DNA of 64,000 bases, from contig CAVZPR010000001.1 of NCBI GenBank assembly GCA_963777285.1, forward strand, positions 806,001-870,000, read 5' to 3'. The notes beneath the pieces were generated by a model that worked only from the letters and a program-made list of their open reading frames with translations, made no database searches and was not told where the DNA came from. How positions within the stretch are numbered: position 1 is the first letter of the stretch; the number at the start of each line of letters is the position of its first letter. A program made the translations under genes and the position numbers. Below are positions 1 through 7,685 of the stretch, piece after piece. The stretch comes from JAFARE01 sp963777285 (GTDB lineage: Bacteria; Chloroflexota; Dormibacteria; Aeolococcales; Aeolococcaceae).

Positions 1-638
1 GACTGCGAGTGGCCGACGATGATCGAAGGCCGCACCACCGTGATCGGCGTGTCGCGCATCGCGGCGCGGATCTCGAGCTCCGCTTCGAACTTCGACTGCT
101 CGTAGGTGTTGCGGAACCGCTGGCCCACGTCGAGGTCGTCCTCGGCGAACCACTGCGGGTGGCTGCCACCGACGAATGCGGTGCTGATGTACTCGAATCG
201 CTGCAGCCTGCCGCTGCGGTGCGCCATGTCGGCGAGGTCGAGCATCGCCACGGTTCCGCGCACGTTGATGCGTCGCGCTGCCGCCAGCGACTGGTCGAAG
301 CGAACCGACGCGGCGCCGTGCACGATGTGGGTCACGCGGCACCCCAGGTCCTCGCGCTCGCCGCGGTCCAAGCCCAGTCCGGGGAGCGTGACGTCCGCGT
401 CGACGGCGGAGGCGCGATGGCGCACGCCGCTCCAGGCGCCGCGGCCGAAGAGTTCGTCAACCACCGAGCGCAGGCGCGAGGTTGCGCTGGCGGCGGCGCC
501 CGCTCGCACCAGGCAGACCACCTCCGCATCGGTGCCGGTCAGCAGCTGCGCCAGCATCTCCTTGCCCAGGAAGCCGGTGACCCCGGTGAGCAGCACCGTA
601 GGGGGAGCCGGAGCCGCGGCGAGGGTGGTGGCGGGCAT
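1..638 (-). CDS. NAD-dependent epimerase/thioester-reductase-like SDR protein (3' end outside window)
   Basis: Reading the minus strand from the ATG at 638 gives an open frame that runs off the window edge, so only about 212 N-terminal residues are visible. They show a nucleotide-binding Rossmann fold of the extended SDR type: TGVTGFLGKEML near residues 18-29, then HGAASVRFDQ, an NVRGT segment, YISTAFVGG and the catalytic-type YEQSK. This order fits the NAD_binding_4 group (fatty acyl-CoA reductases and thioester reductase domains), which reduce acyl thioesters with NAD(P)H. The start lies 4 nt after the stop of the upstream epimerase-like gene, so the two are probably translationally coupled. 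The family is clear; the substrate is unknown because the C-terminal part is missing. Confidence 0.8.
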   Translation of the reverse strand, partial: MPATTLAAAPAPPTVLLTGVTGFLGKEMLAQLLTGTDAEVVCLVRAGAAASATSRLRSVVDELFGRGAWSGVRHRASAVDADVTLPGLGLDRGEREDLGCRVTHIVHGAASVRFDQSLAAARRINVRGTVAMLDLADMAHRSGRLQRFEYISTAFVGGSHPQWFAEDDLDVGQRFRNTYEQSKFEAELEIRAAMRDTPITVVRPSIIVGHSQ

Positions 639-642
639 CGGG

Positions 643-1590
643 TCAGCCTGCCACAGGTCCGATTCCCCACGTGCTGCTGAACAACTCTCCCGGCTGCAGC
701 ACGCGAAGCCCGTCGCCGCTGCGGAAGGCGTTCGGCGCTGCCGTCATCGGCTCGACCGCGAGCCCCTGGCGCCGGCGTGCCGGCTCGAGGGTGTCGCCCG
801 TGAACACCATGAGATAGGGATGGGCCGTGTCGACCCACAGCTGCACCGCGCGCTCGGGACCGCGCAGAGTGACCCGCGCGATTCCGTCGCCGTCGCGCTG
901 GAGGTCGGTGTACGCGGTGTCGAGGCGGGCGCCACCGATCGAGCGCCCGCCGCGGAAGTCGAGCTCGGTGCCGGTGACCGGTGTGCGGCCGGTGGGGATC
1001 ATGCGATGGTCCATCACCAAGGCGGTCGCCGCCGGCACCTCGAGCCGTGAGCCGTCCACCGGCACGCTTCCGGCCGTCAGATACGGGTGGCAACCGGCCG
1101 CGTAGGGGCAGGGACGCGGGCCAACGTTCACCGCCGTCTGCCGCACGGTGAGCCCGCCGCCGTCCAGCCGGTACTCGACGGCCAGGTCGAGGCAGAAGGG
1201 GTACCCCGGCTGCGGCGGCAGCTCCAGCGCCAGGAGCGCCCGCGCCTCGTCCCGTGCCTCGATGCGCCAGGGCATCCAGCGCGCCAGGCCGTGGATGGCG
1301 TGTCCGCGATCCGGCTCGGTGAGCGCCAGCTGCAGGCTCTGGCCGGCGAATTCGTACGAGCCACCGGCGATCCGGTTGGGCCAGGGCACGAGCAGCTGGC
1401 CGCGGCCGCCGTCGGCGACCGACTCCCGCGTGTACCCGTCCAGCAGCGGCCGGCCTTCATGCGTGTATTCGCGGATCCCGCCGCCGGCCGTCACCACCGT
1501 GACCTCGCCACCGGCTGCGCGGAGCGTCACCTGCTCCCCCGACGGGGTGCGGGGCGCCATCGGGCGGCCGGCGTCCGCGGCCTGGCTCAT
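643..1590 (-). CDS. aldose 1-epimerase family protein (GalM-like)
   Basis: A 315-residue protein of the galactose mutarotase superfamily, which interconverts alpha and beta anomers of free or phosphorylated sugars. Visible landmarks are the substrate-arginine segment PNRIAGGSY (about residue 92), the histidine segments GHAIHGLAR and AAGCHPYL, and the glutamate-bearing C-terminal VEPMTAAPNAF. These positions match the His/His/Glu set of the family. There is no signal peptide, so it should be cytoplasmic. The ATG at 1590 is preceded on the minus strand by a TACGAT box only about 10 nt upstream, which could give a nearly leaderless transcript. It is followed directly by the SDR gene. The sugar used cannot be told from sequence. 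Confidence 0.82.
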   Translation of the reverse strand: MSQAADAGRPMAPRTPSGEQVTLRAAGGEVTVVTAGGGIREYTHEGRPLLDGYTRESVADGGRGQLLVPWPNRIAGGSYEFAGQSLQLALTEPDRGHAIHGLARWMPWRIEARDEARALLALELPPQPGYPFCLDLAVEYRLDGGGLTVRQTAVNVGPRPCPYAAGCHPYLTAGSVPVDGSRLEVPAATALVMDHRMIPTGRTPVTGTELDFRGGRSIGGARLDTAYTDLQRDGDGIARVTLRGPERAVQLWVDTAHPYLMVFTGDTLEPARRRQGLAVEPMTAAPNAFRSGDGLRVLQPGELFSSTWGIGPVAG

Positions 1591-1612
1591 GTAATCCGAT
1601 CGTAACCCTGCG

Positions 1613-1667
1613 CCGTTTACTCATATGGACGCAGGGGAAACCTTAGACACGCAGACGACGTAAACGG
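1613..1667. promoter_or_regulatory. 8-bp inverted repeat in a divergent intergenic region
   Basis: CCGTTTAC at 1613-1620 is matched by its reverse complement GTAAACGG at 1660-1667, between the divergent epimerase-like gene (start 1590) and the small gene starting at 1677. The arms are 39 nt apart, too far for a simple hairpin, and fit two half-sites of a regulator that could act on both genes. The evidence is the repeat alone, and an 8-bp match can occur by chance. Confidence 0.25.
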
Positions 1668-1676
1668 TACAGAGGC

Positions 1677-2015
1677 ATGAGCATCCAGGACGCGATCATC
1701 GAGATGGACGGCGCCAAGGTGCGCGCGCGGCAGCGCGCCCACGAGCGGCGCATCCGCAGCGCTCAGGTGCAACGGCTCGAACGGATCCTCGAGGACGTCG
1801 AGATGCACAACCTGCAGCGGGACCGGCAGGTGCCACCGGCGATGTGGAAGGAGCTCACCGAGCTGGACGGCCTGCTGCCCGTGAAGGCTCCGGCCCGCCT
1901 CTGGGACGCCCGCAACACCGCGCGCCTGCACGACGCCCTTCTCGACTGGGAGGGCGACCTGCTCGACGAGGTCATGCCCCACCGCCGCGCTTACGACGAC
2001 AGGGACGACGACTGA
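1677..2015 (+). CDS. small charged protein of unknown function
   Basis: A 112-residue, strongly charged, mostly helical protein without signal peptide, membrane segment or cysteines. An AGAGG ribosome binding site lies 5 nt before the ATG at 1677. The first 60 residues (alternating Arg/Gln/Glu/Leu, including RQRAHERRIRSAQVQRLERI) look like a long amphipathic helix, and the end is acidic (YDDRDDD). I do not recognise the family. It sits alone between the divergent epimerase-like gene and the tyrS leader. Codon use matches the neighbours, so it is likely a real gene. Confidence 0.6.
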   Translation: MSIQDAIIEMDGAKVRARQRAHERRIRSAQVQRLERILEDVEMHNLQRDRQVPPAMWKELTELDGLLPVKAPARLWDARNTARLHDALLDWEGDLLDEVMPHRRAYDDRDDD

Positions 2016-2046
2016 CGCGCTGACGTCGTGGCCGCAGGGCCGCGGA

Positions 2047-2112
2047 TACACTGGCGCGGTGCGCAGCACGACCGTTGCCGTGGCCGGCGCATGGCGCTGA
2101 GCACCACTCAGC
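2047..2112 (+). promoter_or_regulatory. possible leader mini-ORF and hairpin ahead of tyrS
   Basis: A TACACT -10-like box at 2047-2052 is followed after 6 nt by a GTG at 2059 that opens a 13-codon frame (MRSTTVAVAGAWR). Its TGA lies at 2098-2100. This stop falls inside the left arm of a perfect 6-bp hairpin, GCTGAG at 2096-2101 and CTCAGC at 2107-2112 with a 5-nt loop. The tyrosyl-tRNA synthetase begins at 2165. The layout resembles a translated leader with an overlapping stem, but the peptide has no Tyr codons and there is no T-tract or clear -35 box. Confidence 0.25.
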
Positions 2113-2164
2113 TCGCAGACGAGAGCGCTCCCGCGGGTGAGAACGCCCGGTCGCACGTGACCCG

Positions 2165-3301
2165 ATGAACGCGGGCGAGCGGCTGGCGCTGGTCGAGCGC
2201 AACACCGCCGAGGTGCTCGGCCGCGACGAGTTGCGCGTGCTCTTCGCAACCGGCGCTCCGCTGCAGCACTACATCGGCTTCGAGATCTCGGGCAAGGTCC
2301 ACCTCGGCTCCGGCGTCCTCGCCATGGCCAAGGTGCGTGACCTCACCGAGGCGGGCGTGCGCTGCCGCGTGTTCCTCGCCGACTGGCACACCTGGATCAA
2401 CGACAAGCTGGGCGGCGACCGCGAGGTCATCCGGCGGATCGCCACGGGCTATTTCACGGAGGCGATGCGCGCCTCGCTGCTCTGCGTCGGCGGCGATCCA
2501 GGCGCGGTGGAGTTCGTGCTCGCCAGCGACCTGTACGACGCGACCCCCGACTACTGGGCGACCGTGATCGACGTGAGCAAGAACACGTCGCTGGCGCGGA
2601 TGCAGCGCAGCATCAGCATCCTGGGCCGCCAGGAGGGCGAGACCGTCGATTTCGCCAAGCTGGTCTATCCGGCGATGCAGGCGGCCGACATATTCGCGCA
2701 GCACGTCAACATCGCCCACGCCGGCATGGACCAGCGCAAGGCGCACGTCATCGCCCGCGACGTGGCCACGCACCTCCGCGTCAGTGCGCTCCACGGGCCT
2801 GACGGCGCGGTGATCAAGCCGGCCGCGGTGCACCATCCGCTGCTGCTGGGGCTGCGCAAGCCGCCGGTGTGGCCGGTCCCGGAGGCGGTTGCCCGCGACG
2901 TGTACGCCGACATGAAGATGAGCAAGTCGGACCCCAACGCAGCCGTCTTCGTGCACGACTCGCCGGACGACATCGCCGCCAAGGTGCGCCGCGCCTTCTG
3001 CCCGCCGCAGTCGCTGGACTTCAACCCCGTTCTGGACTGGATTGACAAGATCCTGTTCCGCATCGGCGGTGGACCCCTCCGCGTGGAGCGTTCCCTGGAG
3101 AACGGAGGCGCCGTGACATTCGACAGCTACGACGACGTCGCCACAGCGTACGTCGCGGGCTCGCTGCACCCGATGGACGCCAAGGCGGCGCTCACCCGAG
3201 GGCTCGTGGACCTCCTCGCCCCCGCACGCGAGCACTTCGCACAGCCCGAGGTGCGGGCGATGCTCGCCGATGTCGACGCGGCGCTGGCCGTGCCGAGGTA
3301 G
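2165..3301 (+). CDS. tyrS: tyrosyl-tRNA synthetase, archaeal/eukaryotic type
   Basis: A 378-residue class I synthetase that charges tRNA-Tyr. It resembles archaeal TyrRS rather than the bacterial form: HYIGFEISGKVHLG near residue 36 carries the Tyr/Glu pair and the HIGH-equivalent HLG, YPAMQAADI supplies the Tyr/Gln/Asp substrate-binding residues, MDQRKAH follows, and the second signature is KMSKS (archaeal enzymes usually have KMSSS). The family ending with an LHPMD segment is present, and the C-terminal S4 domain of bacterial TyrRS is absent. These residues argue for retained tyrosine specificity. The gene stands alone, convergent with mscL 9 nt away. Horizontal acquisition is likely but not provable here. 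Confidence 0.88.
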   Translation: MNAGERLALVERNTAEVLGRDELRVLFATGAPLQHYIGFEISGKVHLGSGVLAMAKVRDLTEAGVRCRVFLADWHTWINDKLGGDREVIRRIATGYFTEAMRASLLCVGGDPGAVEFVLASDLYDATPDYWATVIDVSKNTSLARMQRSISILGRQEGETVDFAKLVYPAMQAADIFAQHVNIAHAGMDQRKAHVIARDVATHLRVSALHGPDGAVIKPAAVHHPLLLGLRKPPVWPVPEAVARDVYADMKMSKSDPNAAVFVHDSPDDIAAKVRRAFCPPQSLDFNPVLDWIDKILFRIGGGPLRVERSLENGGAVTFDSYDDVATAYVAGSLHPMDAKAALTRGLVDLLAPAREHFAQPEVRAMLADVDAALAVPR

Positions 3302-3310
3302 CGCAGAGCC

Positions 3311-3736
3311 TCAGGCCGGAGCGGGGCCCGCCGGCGTGACCTCGGAGGTGCAGAAGCTGCAGCGACGCGCCGCCTTGGGGATGGTGCTGAGGCACTCGGG
3401 GCAGTCGCGGGTGGTGACGTCCACCGGCACCTTGGCCCGGCGCGCGGCGATGCGGTTCATGGGCACGACGACCACGTAGTACACGACGGCGGCGATGGCC
3501 AGGAAGGTGATCACCGCGTTGATCACGTCGCCGTACAGGAAGTGGCTGTTGTTGACCGTGAAGGTGAGGCTGCTGAAGTTCGGCTGCCCCACGATCGCGG
3601 CGATCAGCGGTGTGAGCAGGTCCTTGACCAGCGCCGAGACCACGGCGCCGAACGCGGTGCCGATGACCACCGCGATGGCCAGATCGACCACGTTGCCTCG
3701 CAGGATGAAGTTGCGGAATCCAGCGAACATGTCCAC
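3311..3736 (-). CDS. mscL: large-conductance mechanosensitive channel MscL with C-terminal zinc ribbon
   Basis: A 141-residue inner-membrane channel that opens under hypo-osmotic stress. The N-terminal helix and pore-lining TM1 are typical (FRNFILRGNVVDLAIAVVIG, residues 7-26, then GTAFGAVVSALVKDLLTPLI). TM2 lies around residues 72-93. The usual charged C-terminal helix is followed by two Cys pairs, CPEC and CSFC, separated by about 14 residues, which would form a small zinc ribbon. This extension occurs in some high-GC MscL proteins. The gene follows trpS with a 21-nt gap on the same strand, so they may share a transcript, and it converges on tyrS. Confidence 0.9.
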   Translation of the reverse strand: MDMFAGFRNFILRGNVVDLAIAVVIGTAFGAVVSALVKDLLTPLIAAIVGQPNFSSLTFTVNNSHFLYGDVINAVITFLAIAAVVYYVVVVPMNRIAARRAKVPVDVTTRDCPECLSTIPKAARRCSFCTSEVTPAGPAPA

Positions 3737-3757
3737 GCCCTCCGATGCCTCCGCGGG

Positions 3758-4774
3758 CTAGCGCAGCCCGACCGCGGAATGTACACGCGCCAGGGTCGCC
3801 TCCGCCACGGGCGCGACACGCGCCGCCGATTCGGCGAGCATCCGGCGCAGCCCGGCGTCGTCGGCGCGCGCCTCCGCGTAGCGCTGCTGGATCGGCCGCA
3901 ACGTCTCGACGATGTCCTCGGCCACCGCGCTCTTCAGCTCGCTGTAGCGCCGCCCTTCGAACTCCGCATACGCCGCCTGGGCGGCGCCACCGCGCAGGGC
4001 GGCGCGAATCTCCAGCAGGTTGGCGACCCCCGCGCCGAGTGGTTCGTGCACCGCGGGCTCGGCGTCGGTCTGCGCCCGGGCCAGCCTGCGCCGCACCACG
4101 TCCGGCGGGTCGAGCATCAGCACCGCGTGTCCCGGTCGCTCCACGGCCGCGCTCTTGCTCATCTTCTCGTCGGGATTGTCGAGGCCCATGACCCGGGCAC
4201 CCACCTCACGGATCAGTGGCCGGGGCACGCGCACCACGTCGCCGCGCAGCGAGTTGAGCCGCTGCGCCACGTCGCGGCAGAGCTCGATGTGCTGCCGCTG
4301 ATCCTCGCCGACGGGCACGTAGTCGGCGTCGTACAGAAGGATGTCGGCTGCCATCAGCGCCGGATACGTGAACACACCGGTGCCGATGCGCTCACGCCCC
4401 TGCGCGGCGCTGCGTGCTTTGAACTGGGTCATGCGCTCCAGCCATCCCATGGGAATGAAGCACTCCAGGATCCACGACAGCTCTGAGTGCGCCGCAACGT
4501 GCGACTGCACGAAGATCTCGCAGCGCTGCGGGTCGAGACCGCAGGCGAGGTACAGCGCCGCGAGCTCGAGCGTGTTTTCGCGGAGCTGCTCCGGATCGGG
4601 GTGCACCGTGAGCGCGTGCAGGTCGACGATGCAGAAGTAGTTCTCGTACGCGTCCTGGTCGCGCACCCAGTTCCGCAGCGCGCCCAGGTAGTTGCCGATG
4701 TGCAGGCCGTGGTCCGGCTGCATGCCGGACAGCACGCGCGGGCGCGGAGCGTCAGAGGGAGCCATTGCGGCCAC
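3758..4774 (-). CDS. trpS: tryptophanyl-tRNA synthetase
   Basis: A 338-residue bacterial-type TrpRS, the usual length, which charges tRNA-Trp. The HIGH-type motif reads LHIGNYLGALRNW (near residue 24), the adenylate-binding region has GVFTYPALMAADILLYDAD and VGEDQRQH, and the second signature is DEKMSKS near residue 205. The frame opens with GTG at 4774, but an in-frame ATG three codons later (4765) is equally possible. A TATTCT box sits directly upstream on the minus strand, suggesting a very short leader. It is the first gene of a probable trpS-mscL pair. Confidence 0.93.
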   Translation of the reverse strand: MAAMAPSDAPRPRVLSGMQPDHGLHIGNYLGALRNWVRDQDAYENYFCIVDLHALTVHPDPEQLRENTLELAALYLACGLDPQRCEIFVQSHVAAHSELSWILECFIPMGWLERMTQFKARSAAQGRERIGTGVFTYPALMAADILLYDADYVPVGEDQRQHIELCRDVAQRLNSLRGDVVRVPRPLIREVGARVMGLDNPDEKMSKSAAVERPGHAVLMLDPPDVVRRRLARAQTDAEPAVHEPLGAGVANLLEIRAALRGGAAQAAYAEFEGRRYSELKSAVAEDIVETLRPIQQRYAEARADDAGLRRMLAESAARVAPVAEATLARVHSAVGLR

Positions 4775-4962
4775 AGAATACCGGCGCCCGCGGCGGTGCC
4801 TTCATGGACCGAACGCCCCATTCGCGTCTGCCACCAGGTCGCGCGCCGCGATCCGCATGAGCGGCACCTGGTTGGCTGCGCAAAAACCTGGACAGACGTC
4901 AGGGTCGGAGTACCATTCCCCGCATCCTGGATCCCCGGATCCGGCAGAGGAAGGAGATCACC

Positions 4963-5685
4963 GTGCGCGTATCTCGGTTGTTGGGGATCGCTGCGCTGGG
5001 AATCGTCGGCTGGACCGCGGGCGCCGCTGTGTCAGCCGTCCCCGCGGCGGCGTGCATGATCAATCCGGGACAGCAGTGCGCCGCCGATCACCTCGCGGTG
5101 AGCTCCACCGCGACCATGGTTGCAACCACCAGCGGCACCAAGACCGCCAATCAATCAGGTGAGAAGCTCCAGTGGAGCTGGCTCGAAGACATCTACAGCG
5201 ACCCGAGCAACGTGTATTGCCCCGGTTGCCTCACCTGGATCGTGCGCATCAAGAACAACTCCACGTCGACGACCGCGATAGCCACCGTCACCGTGTCCGG
5301 GTTCACCGGCTTCAAGACCGACATCGGGTACATCGTCCCGCCCGGCACCGCGCCGGGTCTGACCAACCCAACGACCCGGACCGCGCCCAACAATCCCAGC
5401 AGTCCGGGTGACGTGGTGGAGCGCAGCGCCGACGGCTCCGTCTTGCGCTGGCGCTTCGTTGCACCGGAGATCGTCGCCGGGAAGACCACCGTGCTGCTGG
5501 AGGTCGAGACGAACGCGAGCCACTACAACAAGAACGGCACCATCACCGTCGAGGATGGCGTGAACAGCCACACCGCCGGATTCGAGCCGGTGCTTCCCGA
5601 GGTGCCGTTCGTCCCCGCATTGGGCCTGCTGGGCGGCGTCATCGGGGGCAGGTTCGTGCTCCGCCGGCGCGGACAGCGGCGCTGA
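4963..5685 (+). CDS. secreted, C-terminally membrane-anchored protein of unknown function
   Basis: A 240-residue exported protein. AAGGAG at 4951-4956 supports the GTG start at 4963. Residues 1-32 form a signal peptide ending near AVPAAAC. The body is a Thr/Ser/Asn-rich beta-strand domain with conserved-looking VSGFTGFKTDIGYIVPPGT and a late GTITVEDG segment, like a secreted immunoglobulin-like fold. The C-terminus has a short LPEVP stretch, a hydrophobic helix (VPALGLLGGVIGGRFVL) and a basic tail RRRGQRR. This is a tripartite anchor resembling, but not matching, a sortase LPXTG signal. A TGGACA/TACCAT promoter pair near 4889-4916 precedes it. The function is unknown. Confidence 0.75.
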   Translation: MRVSRLLGIAALGIVGWTAGAAVSAVPAAACMINPGQQCAADHLAVSSTATMVATTSGTKTANQSGEKLQWSWLEDIYSDPSNVYCPGCLTWIVRIKNNSTSTTAIATVTVSGFTGFKTDIGYIVPPGTAPGLTNPTTRTAPNNPSSPGDVVERSADGSVLRWRFVAPEIVAGKTTVLLEVETNASHYNKNGTITVEDGVNSHTAGFEPVLPEVPFVPALGLLGGVIGGRFVLRRRGQRR

Positions 5686-5700
5686 CCCCGGCGCCCCGGA

Positions 5701-5717
5701 GAGCGGCCGCGCCGCTC
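5701..5717. terminator. hairpin between convergent genes
   Basis: GAGCGGC at 5701-5707 pairs perfectly with GCCGCTC at 5711-5717 around a 3-nt loop, midway between the stop of the secreted protein (5685) and the stop of the convergent ABC permease (5725). It could end transcription from both sides. There is no T-run on either strand, so it is at best an atypical intrinsic terminator. Confidence 0.4.
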
Positions 5718-5724
5718 CGCTGAT

Positions 5725-6954
5725 TCAGGTGCGTGCCGTGGCGCTCGGAGAGATCGCACCCGCGCGCATCGCGGGGTAGAAGCCCGCGACGGCGCCGAGG
5801 GCGATCGCCAGCACGGCTGCGATGACGATGCCCGTGGTGCTCACCACAGGCACGGGCAGGCCGGAAAGGATGGACCCCGTCAGGGACGTGGCCGCCGCGC
5901 CAAGCGCGATGCCGAAGGCCCCGCCGATGCAGGCAAGCAGCAGGGCTTCGACCAGCACCAGCGTCACGAGGTCGCCGCGTGACGCACCCACGACTCTGCT
6001 GATGTGCAGCTCCCGCCGCCGTTCAGCGACGTTCTCGAACATCAGTCCCATGATGCAGACCGTCCCGGTGAGCAGCGCGATGAGCGCGATGGCGCCGAGG
6101 GTCCAGTTCATGACCGCTCCCGTCTGCTCGGCGCCGGCGACCAGGTCCTGCTGCGTGCGCACCTGGAAGTCCGCCAGTGTGGGGTTGACGATGTGGTGCC
6201 GCTGCAGCAGCGTGTTCTCGACCTCGGCCTTGACGCGATCGGTGCTGCCCGCGTCTCTCGCCTGCACCAGCACCTGCTGAATCCGCGGCGCGTTGGGTGG
6301 AAGCACGTACGCCCAGCTTGCGGTGATCGGGATCACCGCCAGGTCATCCTGGTCGTACGTGCCGGAGATGCCCCGGGATACGAAAACGCCGATGACGGTG
6401 AAGGGCTGATTGTTGATGCGCACCGTCTGCCCCACCGGGTTGGCGCTGGGGTACAGGTTCTCGGCCACCGTGGCGCCAAGCACCACGACCGACGCCGCCG
6501 AGCCCACCTCCGCCGCGCTGAAGAAGCGCCCGGTGCTCACCGAATAGCCCCTGGCGGACTCAAACCCCGCCGTGGATCCGATGATGTCCGTCTGCCACAC
6601 ACGGGGCTGCGCCGCAACGTCGTCGCGAAGCGCCGTTGTGGGCACGGCCTGCACGCCGTCGGGCACGTATCCAGGGTTGCCCAGCGCCGTGACGTCATCG
6701 GAGCTGATCGCGTTGCGCGTGGCGATGCCGGCCTGAATGCCCGAGGACGACACCCCGCCGGGGTAGACGACCACCAGCCCCGGGCTCAGCCCCTCGACGG
6801 TGGCGGTGCCGAGTGCTCCGACGGACTGGGCCACCGCGACGAGCAGCACGACCGCCGCGGCTCCGGCCAGGATGCCGACGATGCTGAGCCCGGCGCGCAC
6901 CGGATGGCGTCCGATGCTGCGCCACGCCGTGCGAGCCGCATCACCCAGCTTCAC
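5725..6954 (-). CDS. MacB/FtsX-type ABC transporter permease
   Basis: A 409-residue permease with four membrane segments in the FtsX/MacB arrangement: TM1 at about residues 22-45, a large extracytoplasmic domain (46-280, MacB periplasmic-core type), then TM2-TM4 at about 283-310, 333-360 and 375-397. The closing GFYPAMRAGAISP is the usual MacB-type end. Such permeases do not transport through a channel; they move substrates or signals outside the membrane by ATP-driven mechanical motion. The start overlaps the ATPase stop by 4 nt (ATGA), which fixes the start and implies coupling. The partner ATPase appears catalytically degenerate, so the mode of action here is uncertain. Confidence 0.85.
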   Translation of the reverse strand: MKLGDAARTAWRSIGRHPVRAGLSIVGILAGAAAVVLLVAVAQSVGALGTATVEGLSPGLVVVYPGGVSSSGIQAGIATRNAISSDDVTALGNPGYVPDGVQAVPTTALRDDVAAQPRVWQTDIIGSTAGFESARGYSVSTGRFFSAAEVGSAASVVVLGATVAENLYPSANPVGQTVRINNQPFTVIGVFVSRGISGTYDQDDLAVIPITASWAYVLPPNAPRIQQVLVQARDAGSTDRVKAEVENTLLQRHHIVNPTLADFQVRTQQDLVAGAEQTGAVMNWTLGAIALIALLTGTVCIMGLMFENVAERRRELHISRVVGASRGDLVTLVLVEALLLACIGGAFGIALGAAATSLTGSILSGLPVPVVSTTGIVIAAVLAIALGAVAGFYPAMRAGAISPSATART

Positions 6955-7685
6955 GCACCCAGCTCCGCCGTCCTCGCAGGGGTGAGCTGATGGTGCGTGG
7001 CCGTCAGCCGGGTTGTGGCCTTGATTGACACAATCGTTCCCGCGCTGAGCTGCGCGACGCGCTGCGCGGCGGCGACCGTGGTCACGTCTGCCGTGAACAG
7101 CACCACGGCCTTGCCTCGCGCGTGGACATCGGACAGGAGGTTGAGCAGGTCCGCGCCGCTCCCGGGATCCAGAGCCGACACCGGGTCGTCGGCGAGTATC
7201 ACCCCGGGATCGTTGACCAGGGCCCGGGCCAGAGCGGCGCGCCGCCGCGCCGCGGATGGCAGGAGACCCGCGGGCTGATCCGCGAACTGGCCGATGCCCA
7301 GGTCTTCGACAATGTCGAGCGCGCGTGCACGGCGGTCCTGCTGTTTCACGCCGCCGTAGCGCAGCGGCAGCTCGACATTCTCCAGGACGCTGAGCCCGGG
7401 AACCAGCGCGTCATCGGAGAACAGGTGACCGATGAAGCGGCTGCGCAGCCGCGAGAGCCGCGTGTCGTCGAGGTCCTCGGTCCGTGTCCCCATGAACGTG
7501 AGCGTCCCGGACGTCGGCACGTCCAGGCACCCCATGAGGTTGAAGAGCGTCGTCTTGCCGGCCGCCCTGGGCCCCACGATGCCGAGGTACTCACCGGAGC
7601 CGACGCTCAGGCCGACGCCATGCAGCGCCGCGACCGGTCCGGTCAGCGTCTCGTAGATCTTGCCGACCGACGTCAGCTCGATCAC
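6951..7685 (-). CDS. ABC transporter ATP-binding subunit with degenerate catalytic motifs
   Basis: A 244-residue nucleotide-binding subunit of the LolD/MacB family by overall layout. Walker A is acceptable (GPRAAGKTT, near residue 38). The other motifs are altered: the Q-loop position reads HLFSDDALVP (Gln replaced by Ser), the LSGGQ signature reads LLPSAARRRAALARAL, Walker B ends ILADDPVSALD (catalytic Glu replaced by Asp), and the H-loop reads VLFTADVTT (His replaced by Ala). ATP binding may persist, but hydrolysis should be weak or absent by family rules. The frame is intact and coupled by 4-nt overlaps to both the adaptor gene upstream and the permease downstream, so it is under selection as a protein. 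Confidence 0.85.
   Translation of the reverse strand: MIELTSVGKIYETLTGPVAALHGVGLSVGSGEYLGIVGPRAAGKTTLFNLMGCLDVPTSGTLTFMGTRTEDLDDTRLSRLRSRFIGHLFSDDALVPGLSVLENVELPLRYGGVKQQDRRARALDIVEDLGIGQFADQPAGLLPSAARRRAALARALVNDPGVILADDPVSALDPGSGADLLNLLSDVHARGKAVVLFTADVTTVAAAQRVAQLSAGTIVSIKATTRLTATHHQLTPARTAELGA

Noticed and set aside
9..1050. Plus-strand open frames of up to 314 residues at the window start
   Set aside because: They are Arg/Pro/Ala-rich, have no family features, and lie antisense to the clear SDR and epimerase-like genes.
2108..3235. 375-residue minus-strand frame opposite tyrS
   Set aside because: It mirrors the synthetase codons in a GC-rich frame, is His/Val/Arg-rich and has no recognisable domain.
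5655..5685. LPXTG sortase signal in the protein at 4963
   Set aside because: The stretch is LPEVP, not LPXTG, and no sortase gene is in the window; it is described only as a tripartite anchor.
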